Of a DNA stretch of 64,000 nt, positions 7,982 through 16,069 are shown one piece after another (positions within the stretch are counted from its first letter, which is position 1; each line of letters begins with the position of its first letter). This stretch comes from JACVRW01 sp963825345. Lineage in GTDB: Bacteria > Actinomycetota > Thermoleophilia > Solirubrobacterales > Thermoleophilaceae. The notes below the pieces were generated by a model. That model saw only the letters and a program-made list of their open reading frames with translations, searched no databases and had not been told where the DNA came from. The position numbers were made by a program, and so were the translations under genes. Location of the stretch: positions 310,001 to 374,000 of the forward strand of contig CAWGSQ010000011.1 in NCBI GenBank assembly GCA_963825345.1. The letters run 5' to 3'.

Positions 7982-9546
7982 CCCGGCGCATGCGCCTCAA
8001 CGAGGGCAACCGCCGCTGGTGGACCCTGGCGGCGATGTGCTTCGCCCTCTTCATGATCATGCTCGACAACACGGTCGTGAACGTGGCCCTGCCCTCGATC
8101 CAGAGGGACCTGGGCGCCTCGCTTCCGGCCCTCGAGTGGACGGTCAACATCTACACGCTGACCTTCGCCGTGCTGCTCGTGACCGGCGGGCGGCTCGGGG
8201 ACATCCTCGGCCGCCGCCGCATGTTCCTGTTCGGCGTTGTGGTGTTCGCCGTCTCCAGCGCGGCGATCGGGCTCGCGCCCGACCAGGGCTGGCTGATCGC
8301 CGGTCGCGCCATCCAGGGCGTGGGTGCCGCGTTCATGATGCCCGCCACGCTCTCGATCATCACCGTGACCTTCCCCCCGGAGGAGCGCGGCAAGGCCATC
8401 GGGACGTGGGCCGGCGTGTCCGCGCTAGCGCTGGCGATCGGACCTGTGGTCGGCGGTGCCCTGACCGAGTACGTCTCCTGGCGAGCGATCTTCTTCCTGA
8501 ACCTGCCGGTGGCCGTGGGCGCCGTGGCCGTGACACTGTTCGCGGCGCACGAGTCGCGCGACGAGAGCACCGAGCACTCGATCGACTGGCCCGGCATCGT
8601 CACCATCACGGCAGGTCTAACCGCGCTGGTCCTCGCGCTGATCGAGGGCAACTCGTGGGGCTGGGGCTCGCCCGAGGTGGTCGGTCTGCTGATCACGGCG
8701 GCCGTCGGCCTCGTGGGCTTCGCGCTGATCGAGCCGCGCGTGAAGGAGCCGATGGTGGATTTCTCGCTGTTCCGCTCCAAGACCTTCCTGGGAGCGAACA
8801 TGGTCGGCTTCATCGTCTCGTTCGCGATGCTCGCGATGTTCTTCTTCACCGCGCTCTACATGCAGAACATCCTGGGCTACTCCGCGATCGAGGCGGGCGT
8901 CCGCTTCCTGCCCTCCACTCTCATGATCGTGCTGATCGCGCCGCTGGCCGGGCGACTGGCGGACCGGATCGGCCCGCGCCCGCCGATGGTGGCCGGGCTC
9001 ACCCTCACCACGATCGCGCTCTTCCTCCAGACCCGCATCGACCTCGACACGGGCTACGGGCTGCTGCTGCCCGCCTTCGTGATCATGGGCATCGGCATGG
9101 CCCTCGTGATGTCGCCGATGTCCACGGCGGCGATGAACGCCGTGCCGGCGCAGAAGGCCGGGGTCGGCTCCGGGATCCTCTCGATGAGCCGCATGGTCGG
9201 TGGCACGTTCGGCGTGGCCGCGCTCGGCGCGCTCTTCCAGCACATCGCCCGCAGCGACATCTCGGACGCGCTGGCGGGCAGCGGCGTGAGCGCTGCTCAG
9301 CAGGAGCACCTCGTCGAGGGCCTCGGGACGGCATCCGACGGAGGCGGTCTACCTCCCGCCGCGGCCGAGGCGGCTCACAACGCCTTCATCCACGCGCTCT
9401 CGAGCGGCATGTGGATGTCGGCCGGGGTTGCGGCCATCGGCGTGGTGATCGCGCTCACGCTGATCGGCAACAAGAGTTCGCAGCCGCATCACGCGGCCAG
9501 CCAGCCTGAGGTCGGCGTGGCGGAGGCCGTTCCGGTGGCTCGGTAA
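7978..9546 (+). CDS. DHA2-type MFS multidrug exporter (EmrB/QacA-like)
   Basis: 522 residues with about 14 hydrophobic segments. The early 'MLDNTVVNVALPSIQRDLG' motif is typical of the 14-helix drug:proton antiporters, and motif A is present as GGRLGDILGRRR after helix 2. It should pump drugs or other hydrophobic compounds out of the cell using the proton gradient. The ATG at 7978 overlaps the marR stop; a longer open frame upstream to 7447 is only a shadow of marR. The Ala/His-rich tail after the last helix is probably cytoplasmic. Confidence 0.92.
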   Translation: MTRRMRLNEGNRRWWTLAAMCFALFMIMLDNTVVNVALPSIQRDLGASLPALEWTVNIYTLTFAVLLVTGGRLGDILGRRRMFLFGVVVFAVSSAAIGLAPDQGWLIAGRAIQGVGAAFMMPATLSIITVTFPPEERGKAIGTWAGVSALALAIGPVVGGALTEYVSWRAIFFLNLPVAVGAVAVTLFAAHESRDESTEHSIDWPGIVTITAGLTALVLALIEGNSWGWGSPEVVGLLITAAVGLVGFALIEPRVKEPMVDFSLFRSKTFLGANMVGFIVSFAMLAMFFFTALYMQNILGYSAIEAGVRFLPSTLMIVLIAPLAGRLADRIGPRPPMVAGLTLTTIALFLQTRIDLDTGYGLLLPAFVIMGIGMALVMSPMSTAAMNAVPAQKAGVGSGILSMSRMVGGTFGVAALGALFQHIARSDISDALAGSGVSAAQQEHLVEGLGTASDGGGLPPAAAEAAHNAFIHALSSGMWMSAGVAAIGVVIALTLIGNKSSQPHHAASQPEVGVAEAVPVAR

Positions 9547-9559
9547 TCTCCCGGCCCGC

Positions 9560-10816
9560 ATGGCCGTGGACGTGACAAAGGTCTCGGAGCTGGACGTCGA
9601 GCCGGGCGAGCTGCCGGAGACGATGGCCGCCTGGGTGATCCGCGAGGAGCGCGAGGGCGAGCCCAAGGACGCCTTCCAGCTCGAGGAGATCGAGGTGCCG
9701 GAGCCCGGCGCGTTCGAGGTGATCGTGCGCGTGATGGCGGCGGGCGTGAACTACAACAACGTCTGGGCGGCGCTCGGCAAGCCGGTCGGGGTGTGGCGCT
9801 ACGGCGACCACCCCGAGTTCGGCCACCACATCGGCGGCTCGGACGCATCGGGTGTTGTCTGGAAGGTCGGCGAGGGCGTGACGCGCTGGAAGCCCGGCGA
9901 CGAGGTCGTCATCCACTGCAACATCGCCTCCTACGAGGACCCCGAGGTGCACGGCCTCGACCCGCTCGCCGCGCCGAGCCAGATGATCTGGGGCTACGAG
10001 ACCACCTGGGGCTCGTTCGCCCAGTTCACCAAGGTCCAGGCGCAGCAGCTGCTTCCGAAGCCGCAGGGCCTCACCTGGGACGAGGCGTCCTCGTACGGCC
10101 TCGTGTACTTCACGGCGTACCGAATGCTGATCACCCGCTGCAACATCCAGGCAGGCGACCGCGTGCTGATCTGGGGCGCGGCCGGCGGGCTCGGCGTGTT
10201 CGCCACGCAGATCTGCGCACTGGCCGGCGCGCACGCGGTGGGGGTGGTCTCGAGCGCCGACAAGGGCGAGCTCGTGAAGCAGCTCGGGGCGGTGGACTAC
10301 ATCGACCGCAACGAGTTCAAGGGGATGATGCGCACCGGCGACGAGACGGCCGACGAGGAGAAGGCGCGCTTCAAGGTCTCGCGTGAGTTCTCCAAGCGCG
10401 TGAAGGAGATCCTCGGCGACGCTCCCGACATCGTCTTCGAGCACGTGGGGCAGGCGACCTTCCCCACCTCGGTCTTCACGGTCAAGCCGTTCGGCAAGGT
10501 CGTGATCTGCGCCGGCACCACCGGGTTCAACCTCGACTTCGACGTGCGCTACCTGTGGATGCGGCAGAAGGAGATCCTGGGCTCGCACTTCGCCAACGCG
10601 TACGAGTGCAACAAGGCAAACGAGCTGATCGAGTCCGGCCAGATCCGCCCGGTCCTATGGCGGACGCTCGGCTTCGACGGCGTCCCTGAGGCTCACCAGC
10701 TGATGCTCGAGAACAAGCACCTCGGCAAGATCTCGATCCTCGTGGGCGCCGACGAGGAGGGCCAGGGCAAGACCGCCGAAGGCGAGGGCGCGATCCGCGC
10801 GGAGGTGGGCGCATGA
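9560..10816 (+). CDS. ccr: Crotonyl-CoA carboxylase/reductase
   Basis: 418 residues of the medium-chain dehydrogenase superfamily. Ccr reductively carboxylates crotonyl-CoA with NADPH and CO2 to ethylmalonyl-CoA. Ccr-specific features include VNYNNVW (63-69), the IWGYETTWG segment (143-151), the NADP motif IWGAAGGLG and GSHFAN (His343). By comparison with the Kitasatospora enzyme, the CO2-pocket Asn, Glu (Glu147) and His are conserved, but the Phe before the Glu is Tyr146. The start has TAATCT ten bases upstream, overlapping the stop of the MFS gene. The next gene overlaps its stop (ATGA), and an ethylmalonyl-CoA mutase lies 1.5 kb away. Confidence 0.92.
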   Translation: MAVDVTKVSELDVEPGELPETMAAWVIREEREGEPKDAFQLEEIEVPEPGAFEVIVRVMAAGVNYNNVWAALGKPVGVWRYGDHPEFGHHIGGSDASGVVWKVGEGVTRWKPGDEVVIHCNIASYEDPEVHGLDPLAAPSQMIWGYETTWGSFAQFTKVQAQQLLPKPQGLTWDEASSYGLVYFTAYRMLITRCNIQAGDRVLIWGAAGGLGVFATQICALAGAHAVGVVSSADKGELVKQLGAVDYIDRNEFKGMMRTGDETADEEKARFKVSREFSKRVKEILGDAPDIVFEHVGQATFPTSVFTVKPFGKVVICAGTTGFNLDFDVRYLWMRQKEILGSHFANAYECNKANELIESGQIRPVLWRTLGFDGVPEAHQLMLENKHLGKISILVGADEEGQGKTAEGEGAIRAEVGA

Positions 10817-11127
10817 TCCAGGTCGAGATTCGCTGGCCCATCAACCCCTTCCGGGGCGACAAGTTCGCGGAGGGCTGGCTCCCGGCGGCGGAGGCGGCGC
10901 TCGACTTCGGCGCGACCGCGTGGTCGTTCACTCGCAACGTGGACGGCCGGCTCGACTTCGTCCAGCGTGCGATCTTCCCGTCGAAGGCGCATTTCGAGCG
11001 CTACTGGTACTCCGAGCGGCTGGCCGAGTACCGGATCCAGCTTGCAGGCTGCTACCAGGTGCCGATCCTGCCGACCTTCTGGGAGATCCTGGGCGCCGGC
11101 GAAGCGGTACAGCTAGAGCCGCGCTGA
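10813..11127 (+). CDS. Conserved-type 104-residue protein coupled to ccr
   Basis: The ATG overlaps the ccr stop (ATGA). The sequence has many aromatic residues ('RWPINPFRGDKFAEGW', 'RAIFPSKAHFERYWYSERL') and the alternating pattern of a small alpha/beta protein, perhaps a dimeric alpha-beta barrel of the antibiotic-monooxygenase type. There is no signal or membrane segment. The tight coupling suggests a role near Ccr, but no function can be assigned. It ends one base before the convergent clpS gene. Confidence 0.7.
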   Translation: MIQVEIRWPINPFRGDKFAEGWLPAAEAALDFGATAWSFTRNVDGRLDFVQRAIFPSKAHFERYWYSERLAEYRIQLAGCYQVPILPTFWEILGAGEAVQLEPR

Positions 11128-11128
11128 C

Positions 11129-11416
11129 TCAGCCCTGCTCGAGCGGCGCCATGGTGAGCCCGGCGTCCTTCAGTTGCTCCCAGTAATGCTCGGCAGGCTC
11201 GCGCGCGCCGGTCCAGACGATCGCCTGCCCCTTGCTGTGGATCGTGTTCGCCATCGACATGCCGGAGTCGTAGCTCACGCCCGGAAGCGTGGAGGAGAGC
11301 GCGAACGCCACGCCCTCGAAGGTGTTGTGGTTGTCGTTCAGGACGATCACCCGCCAGTTGTCCTCGAGGCCGCTGCCGGGCCCGCCCACGCGCGGGAGCT
11401 CGACGGTCTGGCTCAT
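11129..11416 (-). CDS. clpS: Clp protease adaptor protein ClpS
   Basis: 95 residues of the ClpS family, which hands N-degron substrates to the ClpA/ClpC-ClpP protease. The signature 'WRVIVLNDNHNTFEGVAFAL' is present around 21-40, with the DN-x-N-T-F motif that binds the N-terminal residue of substrates; the second half contains 'ANTIHSKGQAIVWTG'. The ATG overlaps the stop of the upstream metallo-hydrolase gene (ATGA). A longer frame extending to 11938 is a shadow of that gene. Confidence 0.93.
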   Translation of the reverse strand: MSQTVELPRVGGPGSGLEDNWRVIVLNDNHNTFEGVAFALSSTLPGVSYDSGMSMANTIHSKGQAIVWTGAREPAEHYWEQLKDAGLTMAPLEQG

Positions 11417-12258
11417 CCGGCTTTCTTGCGCCAGTAGCGCTCGAGACCCATGTAGAGCTGGTTCGGCGGGGCGGCCTGCTCGAACGCCTCCATCGTGGCC
11501 GGATCGGTGGCGTCGCCGAGCTCCTCCTCGAGCTGGCAGATGAAGCGCTCCTCGCCGTCCATCCGGGCGCGGCCGGCGGACTCCACGAGGGCGGATCGCA
11601 TCCGGTGCAGGTGCTCGGTCACGTCGGTGACCTGCCCGAAGTGCGTGAGCCCGAGTGACTGGGCGTTCCAGCAGGCGAGCGTATGCAGCGAGTCGAGCCA
11701 CAGCTCCACGTCGATGTCCGGCGGCGGCGTGGGCGCGATCGTGTGGTCGTAGGGCGGGATGCGCACACCGGCCACGTCGCCCACGTACGCGTCGTGGGTC
11801 TCCTCGTGGAGGTAGCTCACGTGGTGCGAGGCGTGCCCGGGTGTGTAGGCCACCCGGAAGCCCTCCACGGTCTCGCCGCCCTTCAGCACGGTGATGCGCT
11901 CCTCCGGCACCGGCGCGACCTCTCCCCACAGCTCCCACATGTCGTCTCCATAGAGCCGGCCCGCGCTTTTAAGGAGCTTCGACGGGTCCACGAGATGCGG
12001 GGCGCCCAGCTCGTGCACGTAGACCTTGAGGTCGGGGTAGCGGCGGCAGAGCACGCCGGTGGCACCCGCGTGGTCGAGGTGGATGTGCGTGAGCAGCAGA
12101 GCGCGCGGGTGGACGGCGCCGAGGCGCTCGATCAGGGTCTCCACCGAGGACGACGGCCCCGGATCGACGATCACACCGTCGATCTCGTAGGCGCAGATCA
12201 CCCGGTCGCGCCCGAGGTGCAGCACGTCAATTGGGCGGCTCACAGGGGTCCGGACCAT
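11413..12258 (-). CDS. MBL-fold metallo-hydrolase
   Basis: About 281 residues from ATG 12258, with an alternative start at 12282. The metallo-beta-lactamase signature THIHLDHAG is clear, with later metal-ligand regions 'GHASHHVSYL', 'AYVGDVAG' and 'LGLTHFG'. It resembles the glyoxalase II/hydroxyacylglutathione hydrolase-like thioester hydrolases, but the substrate is not known. A C-terminal helical part follows the catalytic domain. It is upstream of and overlapping with clpS, and divergent from the mutase gene with only 12 bases between the chosen starts, which is why the shorter start is preferred. Confidence 0.85.
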   Translation of the reverse strand: MVRTPVSRPIDVLHLGRDRVICAYEIDGVIVDPGPSSSVETLIERLGAVHPRALLLTHIHLDHAGATGVLCRRYPDLKVYVHELGAPHLVDPSKLLKSAGRLYGDDMWELWGEVAPVPEERITVLKGGETVEGFRVAYTPGHASHHVSYLHEETHDAYVGDVAGVRIPPYDHTIAPTPPPDIDVELWLDSLHTLACWNAQSLGLTHFGQVTDVTEHLHRMRSALVESAGRARMDGEERFICQLEEELGDATDPATMEAFEQAAPPNQLYMGLERYWRKKAG

Positions 12259-12270
12259 ACAATCAGTGAC

Positions 12271-14259
12271 GTGAGCGAGCATCGGCTACCCGAGCGCGAC
12301 AGCCCCTGGGTGATGCGCACCTACGCGGGCCACAGCACCGCGAAGGAGTCCAACGAGCTGTACCGGCGGAACCTCGCCAAGGGCCAGACGGGCCTCTCGG
12401 TGGCGTTCGACCTGCCCACCCAGACCGGCTACGACCCGGACCATGAGCTCTCGCGCGGCGAGGTCGGCAAGGTCGGCGTGTCGATCGCCCACAAGGGCGA
12501 CATGCACGCGCTCCTCGACGGAATCCCGCTCGACGAGATGAACACGTCGATGACGATCAACGCCACCGCAGCGTGGCTGCTCGCGCTCTACATGACCGTG
12601 GCGGAGGAGAACGGCGTAGACCGGCACTCGCTCCAGGGCACGACGCAGAACGACATCATCAAGGAGTTCCTGTCGCGCGGGACCTACGCGTTCCCGCCGG
12701 AGCCCTCGATGCGGCTGATCGCGGACATGATCGCGTTCAGCGTCGACGAGGTGCCGCGCTGGAACCCGATCAACATCTGCTCGTACCACCTCCAGGAGGC
12801 CGGGGCCACGCCGGTGCAGGAGATCGCGTACGCGCTCTCGACGGCGCAGGCCGTGCTCGACCGCGTGCGCGGGCGGGTGGACGACGAGACGTTCCCGCGC
12901 GTGTTCGGGCGGATGTCCTTCTTCGTCAATGCCGGCATCCGCTTCGTGGAGGAGCACGCGAAGCTGCGGGCGATGGGGCGGCTCTGGGAGCAGATGGGCC
13001 GCGAGCGCTACGGCGTAGATGACGAGAAGCTGCTGCGCTTCCGCTACGGCGTGCAGGTGAACTCGCTCGGGCTGACGGAGTCGCAGCCCGAGAACAACAT
13101 CATCCGGATCGTGCTGGAGGCGCTGGCAGTGACGATGGGCCGCGACGCCCGGGCACGCGCGCTACAGCTTCCCGCGTGGAACGAGGCGCTCGGCCTGCCG
13201 CGGCCCTGGGACCAGCAGTGGTCGCTGCGGATCCAGCAGATCCTCGCCTACGAGACCGACCTGCTCGACTACCCAGACATCTTCGAGGGCTCCAAGGTGA
13301 TGGACGGCCTGGTCGACGAGCTGGTGGCGGGCGCACGCGAGGAGATGGCCGTGGTGGCCGAGCAGGGCGGCGCCGTGGCGGCGGTGCCGTACATGAAGAC
13401 GCAGATGGTGGAGTCGCACCGGGCCCGCGTGCAGCGGATCGAGAGCGGCGACCTGAAGGTGATCGGGAAGAACGTCTACACCGAGGCGGAGCCTTCGCCG
13501 CTCCAGACGGGCGAGGACGGCGGGATCCTTCGCGTCGATCCGGCGGTTGAGGCTTCCTCCATCGAGGCTCTGGGCGCGTGGCGAAAAGCTCGCGATGAAG
13601 GGGCCGTGACCGCGACCCTGGATGCTCTCCGCGAGGCCGCCGCCGACCCCGAGACGAACATCATGCCCGCCACGCTTGCCGCGGCCGCTGCGGGGGCGAC
13701 CACCGGCGAGTGGTCAGCTGCCCTCAGAGCTGTCTTTGGGGAGTACCGCGCACCCACGGGGGTCGGCGACGCCGCCGCGGCGCCGTCCGACGACGCCCTC
13801 ACCGCCCTCCGCGACCGCGTCGAAGAGGTCTCTTCTTCGTTGGGCCGCCGCATCAAGATCCTCGTCGGCAAGCCGGGCCTCGACGGGCACTCGAACGGCG
13901 CCGAGCAGATCGCCGTCCGGGCCCGCGACGCCGGGATGGACGTGGTCTACGAGGGCATTCGGCTCACGCCGGCCCGCATCGCCCGAACCGCCGTGGACGA
14001 GGGCGTCCACGTGGTGGGGCTCTCGATCCTGTCCGGCTCCCACGCGGAGCTGATCCCGACCGTGCTGGCGGAACTCCGCGACGCCGGCGCGGACGTGCCC
14101 GTCGTGGTTGGCGGAATCATCCCGCCCGCCGACGAGGCCGCGCTCCTCGAGGCCGGCGTCGCCCGGGTCTACACCCCGAAGGACTTCGAGGTGAGCCGGA
14201 TCATGGGCGACATCGTCGACCTCGTAGCCGCCCACCACGGCGTGGCAGCGCCGGCGTAG
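12271..14259 (+). CDS. meaA: Ethylmalonyl-CoA mutase (MeaA-type, B12-dependent)
   Basis: 662 residues combining the catalytic TIM-barrel domain and a cobalamin-binding domain in one chain. The N-terminus 'WVMRTYAGHSTAKESNELYRR' and 'VAFDLPTQTGYDPDH' are typical of the methylmalonyl/ethylmalonyl-CoA mutases. The B12 domain has GLDGHSNGAEQ, with the cobalt-ligand His at about 540 in D-x-H. This length and the HSNGAEQ variant are characteristic of MeaA/Ecm, which converts ethylmalonyl-CoA to methylsuccinyl-CoA. The GTG start at 12271 has TACAAT seven bases before it and no Shine-Dalgarno. The link between domains (about 410-515) is poorly conserved. Nearby ccr and meaB support this assignment over methylmalonyl-CoA mutase. 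Confidence 0.88.
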   Translation: MSEHRLPERDSPWVMRTYAGHSTAKESNELYRRNLAKGQTGLSVAFDLPTQTGYDPDHELSRGEVGKVGVSIAHKGDMHALLDGIPLDEMNTSMTINATAAWLLALYMTVAEENGVDRHSLQGTTQNDIIKEFLSRGTYAFPPEPSMRLIADMIAFSVDEVPRWNPINICSYHLQEAGATPVQEIAYALSTAQAVLDRVRGRVDDETFPRVFGRMSFFVNAGIRFVEEHAKLRAMGRLWEQMGRERYGVDDEKLLRFRYGVQVNSLGLTESQPENNIIRIVLEALAVTMGRDARARALQLPAWNEALGLPRPWDQQWSLRIQQILAYETDLLDYPDIFEGSKVMDGLVDELVAGAREEMAVVAEQGGAVAAVPYMKTQMVESHRARVQRIESGDLKVIGKNVYTEAEPSPLQTGEDGGILRVDPAVEASSIEALGAWRKARDEGAVTATLDALREAAADPETNIMPATLAAAAAGATTGEWSAALRAVFGEYRAPTGVGDAAAAPSDDALTALRDRVEEVSSSLGRRIKILVGKPGLDGHSNGAEQIAVRARDAGMDVVYEGIRLTPARIARTAVDEGVHVVGLSILSGSHAELIPTVLAELRDAGADVPVVVGGIIPPADEAALLEAGVARVYTPKDFEVSRIMGDIVDLVAAHHGVAAPA

Positions 14260-14343
14260 AGCCAGTGCGGTTCACCGGCCGGCAGGTCGCCCTGGAAAAG
14301 GAGTGGGTGACCCGTTGCCTGCTCGCGCTAGCGTCTCGCGCCG

Positions 14344-15289
14344 ATGGCGACCGATCCGACAGAGCTGGGCCGCAGGCTGCGTGACGGTGACCGCTCAGCC
14401 GCGGCCGCGGCGCTGAACGTGATCGAGAACCGGGGAGACAGAGACGCGACGAAAGCGCTCCTCAACGAGGTCTCGCCCGCCGCGCTCGGAAGCGAGCCGA
14501 AAGCCCACGTCGTGGGAATAACAGGCCCGCCAGGCGCAGGTAAGTCTTCATTGCTATCCGTGCTCGTGGCGGAGTGGCGCAAGCGACAAAGGTCAGTCGC
14601 GGTCCTCGCGGTGGACCCGTCGAGCAAGCGCTCCGGCGGCTCGCTCCTCGGCGACCGGGCCCGCATCGAGCACGACCCGCGCGACGACGGCGTGCTGATC
14701 CGCTCGACCGCCGCAGCGGGGCGGCTCGGAGGGCTCGCGGCGGCAACCCGCGAGGCGGCCGAGGCGCTGGCGCCCGCGTTCGACGTGGTGGTGGTCGAGA
14801 CGGTGGGCGTGGGCCAGTCGGAGACCGACGTCGAGGACGTCTGTGACACCGTTGCGGTGGTGGTGCAACCGGCGTCCGGAGACGTGCTGCAGTTCCTGAA
14901 GGCGGGGATCATGGAGGTCCCCGACCTGCTCGTGGTCACGAAGGCCGACCTGGGCGACGCCGCGGCGCGCTCGCGGCGCGACCTGGGCGCAGGCGCTTGC
15001 CGCGGTCGGATCGTCGGAGGTCCCCGTCCTCGCCGTCTCCTCCGTGCCGCCGCCCAGTGGAGTCGGGGAGCTTGCGGACGCGATCGACCGCCACCGGGAC
15101 GGCACGGACCTGGTCGAGCGCCGGGTGCGAGCTCGTCGCGGCGCAGCCCTCCGCGAGTTCACCGCCGAGAACGGCGAGCGCGCGCTGCGTGACCTCGGCG
15201 GGCGCAGGGAGGCCGAGCGCCTGCTCGAGCGCCAGGACCCGGCGTCGGGCGTGACCGAGCTGGTCAGCGCGCTGGAGGCCGGCCGGTGA
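14344..15289 (+). pseudogene. meaB: MeaB/ArgK G-protein chaperone of B12 mutase, frameshifted
   Basis: A GTPase that protects and reactivates B12-dependent mutases. The N-terminal part has the Walker A motif GPPGAGKSS (61-69), 'VLAVDPSSKRSGGSLLGDR', 'VVETVGVGQSE' and the guanine motif VTKAD. After about residue 215 the frame breaks. The remaining C-terminal part (QALAAVGSSEVPVLAVSSV ... GVTELVSALEAGR) continues in the next frame to 15289. Removing one G of the run at 14985-14987 restores the gene at about 314 residues, the family's usual size. Sequence error is likely, because the neighbouring mutase looks intact. The start has TAGCGT nine bases upstream. Confidence 0.85.
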
Positions 15290-15546
15290 GTCGCCGCAAG
15301 CGCCGCCCCGGCGCCGCCCCCGAGCCGGCAGCGGAGCGTCCGCCCGACGGGGGCCACGCGGAGGCGCGCGCCTCCGCGCCGCATCCCGCCCGGCGCCTCG
15401 CGCTCGACCTCGGCATCCTCGCCGCCGTCTTCGCCGCCACGGTCGGGATCGCCGAGCTGGCGGGCGCGGCCAACCTCGGGGTCGCAATCGGGATCGGCCA
15501 GGTGACCTTCGCGGTCGCGCTCGTCGTGCTGCTGCTCAGGGGGTGA
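15286..15546 (+). CDS. Small two-helix membrane protein
   Basis: 86 residues. The first 35 are basic and Pro/Ala-rich, followed by two hydrophobic segments (about 39-59 and 63-84) joined by a short loop and ending 'LLLRG'. The GTG start overlaps the meaB stop (GTGA), so it is co-translated with meaB. It overlaps the 3' end of the LuxR-type gene on the other strand by 11 bases. The function is unknown. Confidence 0.6.
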   Translation: MSRRKRRPGAAPEPAAERPPDGGHAEARASAPHPARRLALDLGILAAVFAATVGIAELAGAANLGVAIGIGQVTFAVALVVLLLRG

Positions 15547-15757
15547 TCTCGCCGCGCTGCAGCGCGAGAACGACCGCGTGGAGCCGCGTGCGGGCGCGGA
15601 GCTTCGTCACGGAATTGCGCACGTGCGCCCGGACCGTCTCGCCTGACACGCCGAGTTCGCGCGCCACCTCTTCGCCGCTGTAGCCCCGTGCGAGCAGCGT
15701 CAGGACCTGACGCTCGCGCGCAGTCAGGCCACGTCGCCGTGTTTCGGTTGCCGGCAT
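15536..15757 (-). CDS. Small LuxR/GerE-type helix-turn-helix protein
   Basis: 73 residues from ATG 15757, almost all of it a LuxR-type HTH: 'GLTARERQVLTLLARGYSGEEVARELGVSGETVRAHVRN' followed by the final helix 'TKLRARTRLHAVVLALQRG'. There is no receiver or sensor domain, unlike most LuxR-family regulators. The frame is open to 15904, but that extension overlaps the gene at 15831-16013 and reads like non-coding shadow, so the short start is chosen. It may act alone or with the FlaG-like and sigma factor genes next to it. Confidence 0.68.
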   Translation of the reverse strand: MPATETRRRGLTARERQVLTLLARGYSGEEVARELGVSGETVRAHVRNSVTKLRARTRLHAVVLALQRGEITP

Positions 15758-15830
15758 CCAGGACGAGCATCGACGGACCGTGAGCTGCTCGCCATCGCCC
15801 GGTCGTACCGACCGGCCGATGGCACCGTTC

Positions 15831-16013
15831 CTACGATCGGAGGAGTCGGTCCAGGTCCGGTCCGGGTGCCGCGGAGGCGATCTCGACCGCCTCGCTTGGC
15901 GCAACGCTGCGCAGGATTCGGCCGTCCAGGTCCCGCAATGTGATCACCAGGGTGCCCGGTCCCTCGAGCTCGAAATGAAGCTCGAAACCGCGTGAATTGA
16001 GCTCCTGCCACAT
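15831..16013 (-). CDS. FlaG-like small protein
   Basis: 60 residues, beginning MWQELNSRGFELHFELE. The pattern 'ELHFELEGPGTLVITLRDLDGRILRSVAPSEAVEIA' matches the usual FlaG layout: a beta-hairpin with 'L.F' and 'V.L.D.DG.VLR', then 'PSEA(L/V)..A'. FlaG proteins belong to flagellar loci and affect filament length. The FliA/WhiG-type sigma factor starts on the opposite strand 56 bases away. No other flagellar gene is in the window, so this assignment is tentative. Confidence 0.5.
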   Translation of the reverse strand: MWQELNSRGFELHFELEGPGTLVITLRDLDGRILRSVAPSEAVEIASAAPGPDLDRLLRS

Positions 16014-16069
16014 ATATCCGCGTATTCGGCGGGCTTTTCCCGTCCTTTAGGGCGAAATACCTCGAACTG

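Noticed and set aside
11417..11938. Long N-terminal extension of ClpS
   Set aside because: It lies over the metallo-hydrolase gene in another frame and is Arg/Gly-rich noise; the short ClpS has the normal size.
15758..15904. Longer N-terminus for the LuxR-type HTH protein
   Set aside because: It would overlap the FlaG-like gene and reads like an out-of-frame translation of it.
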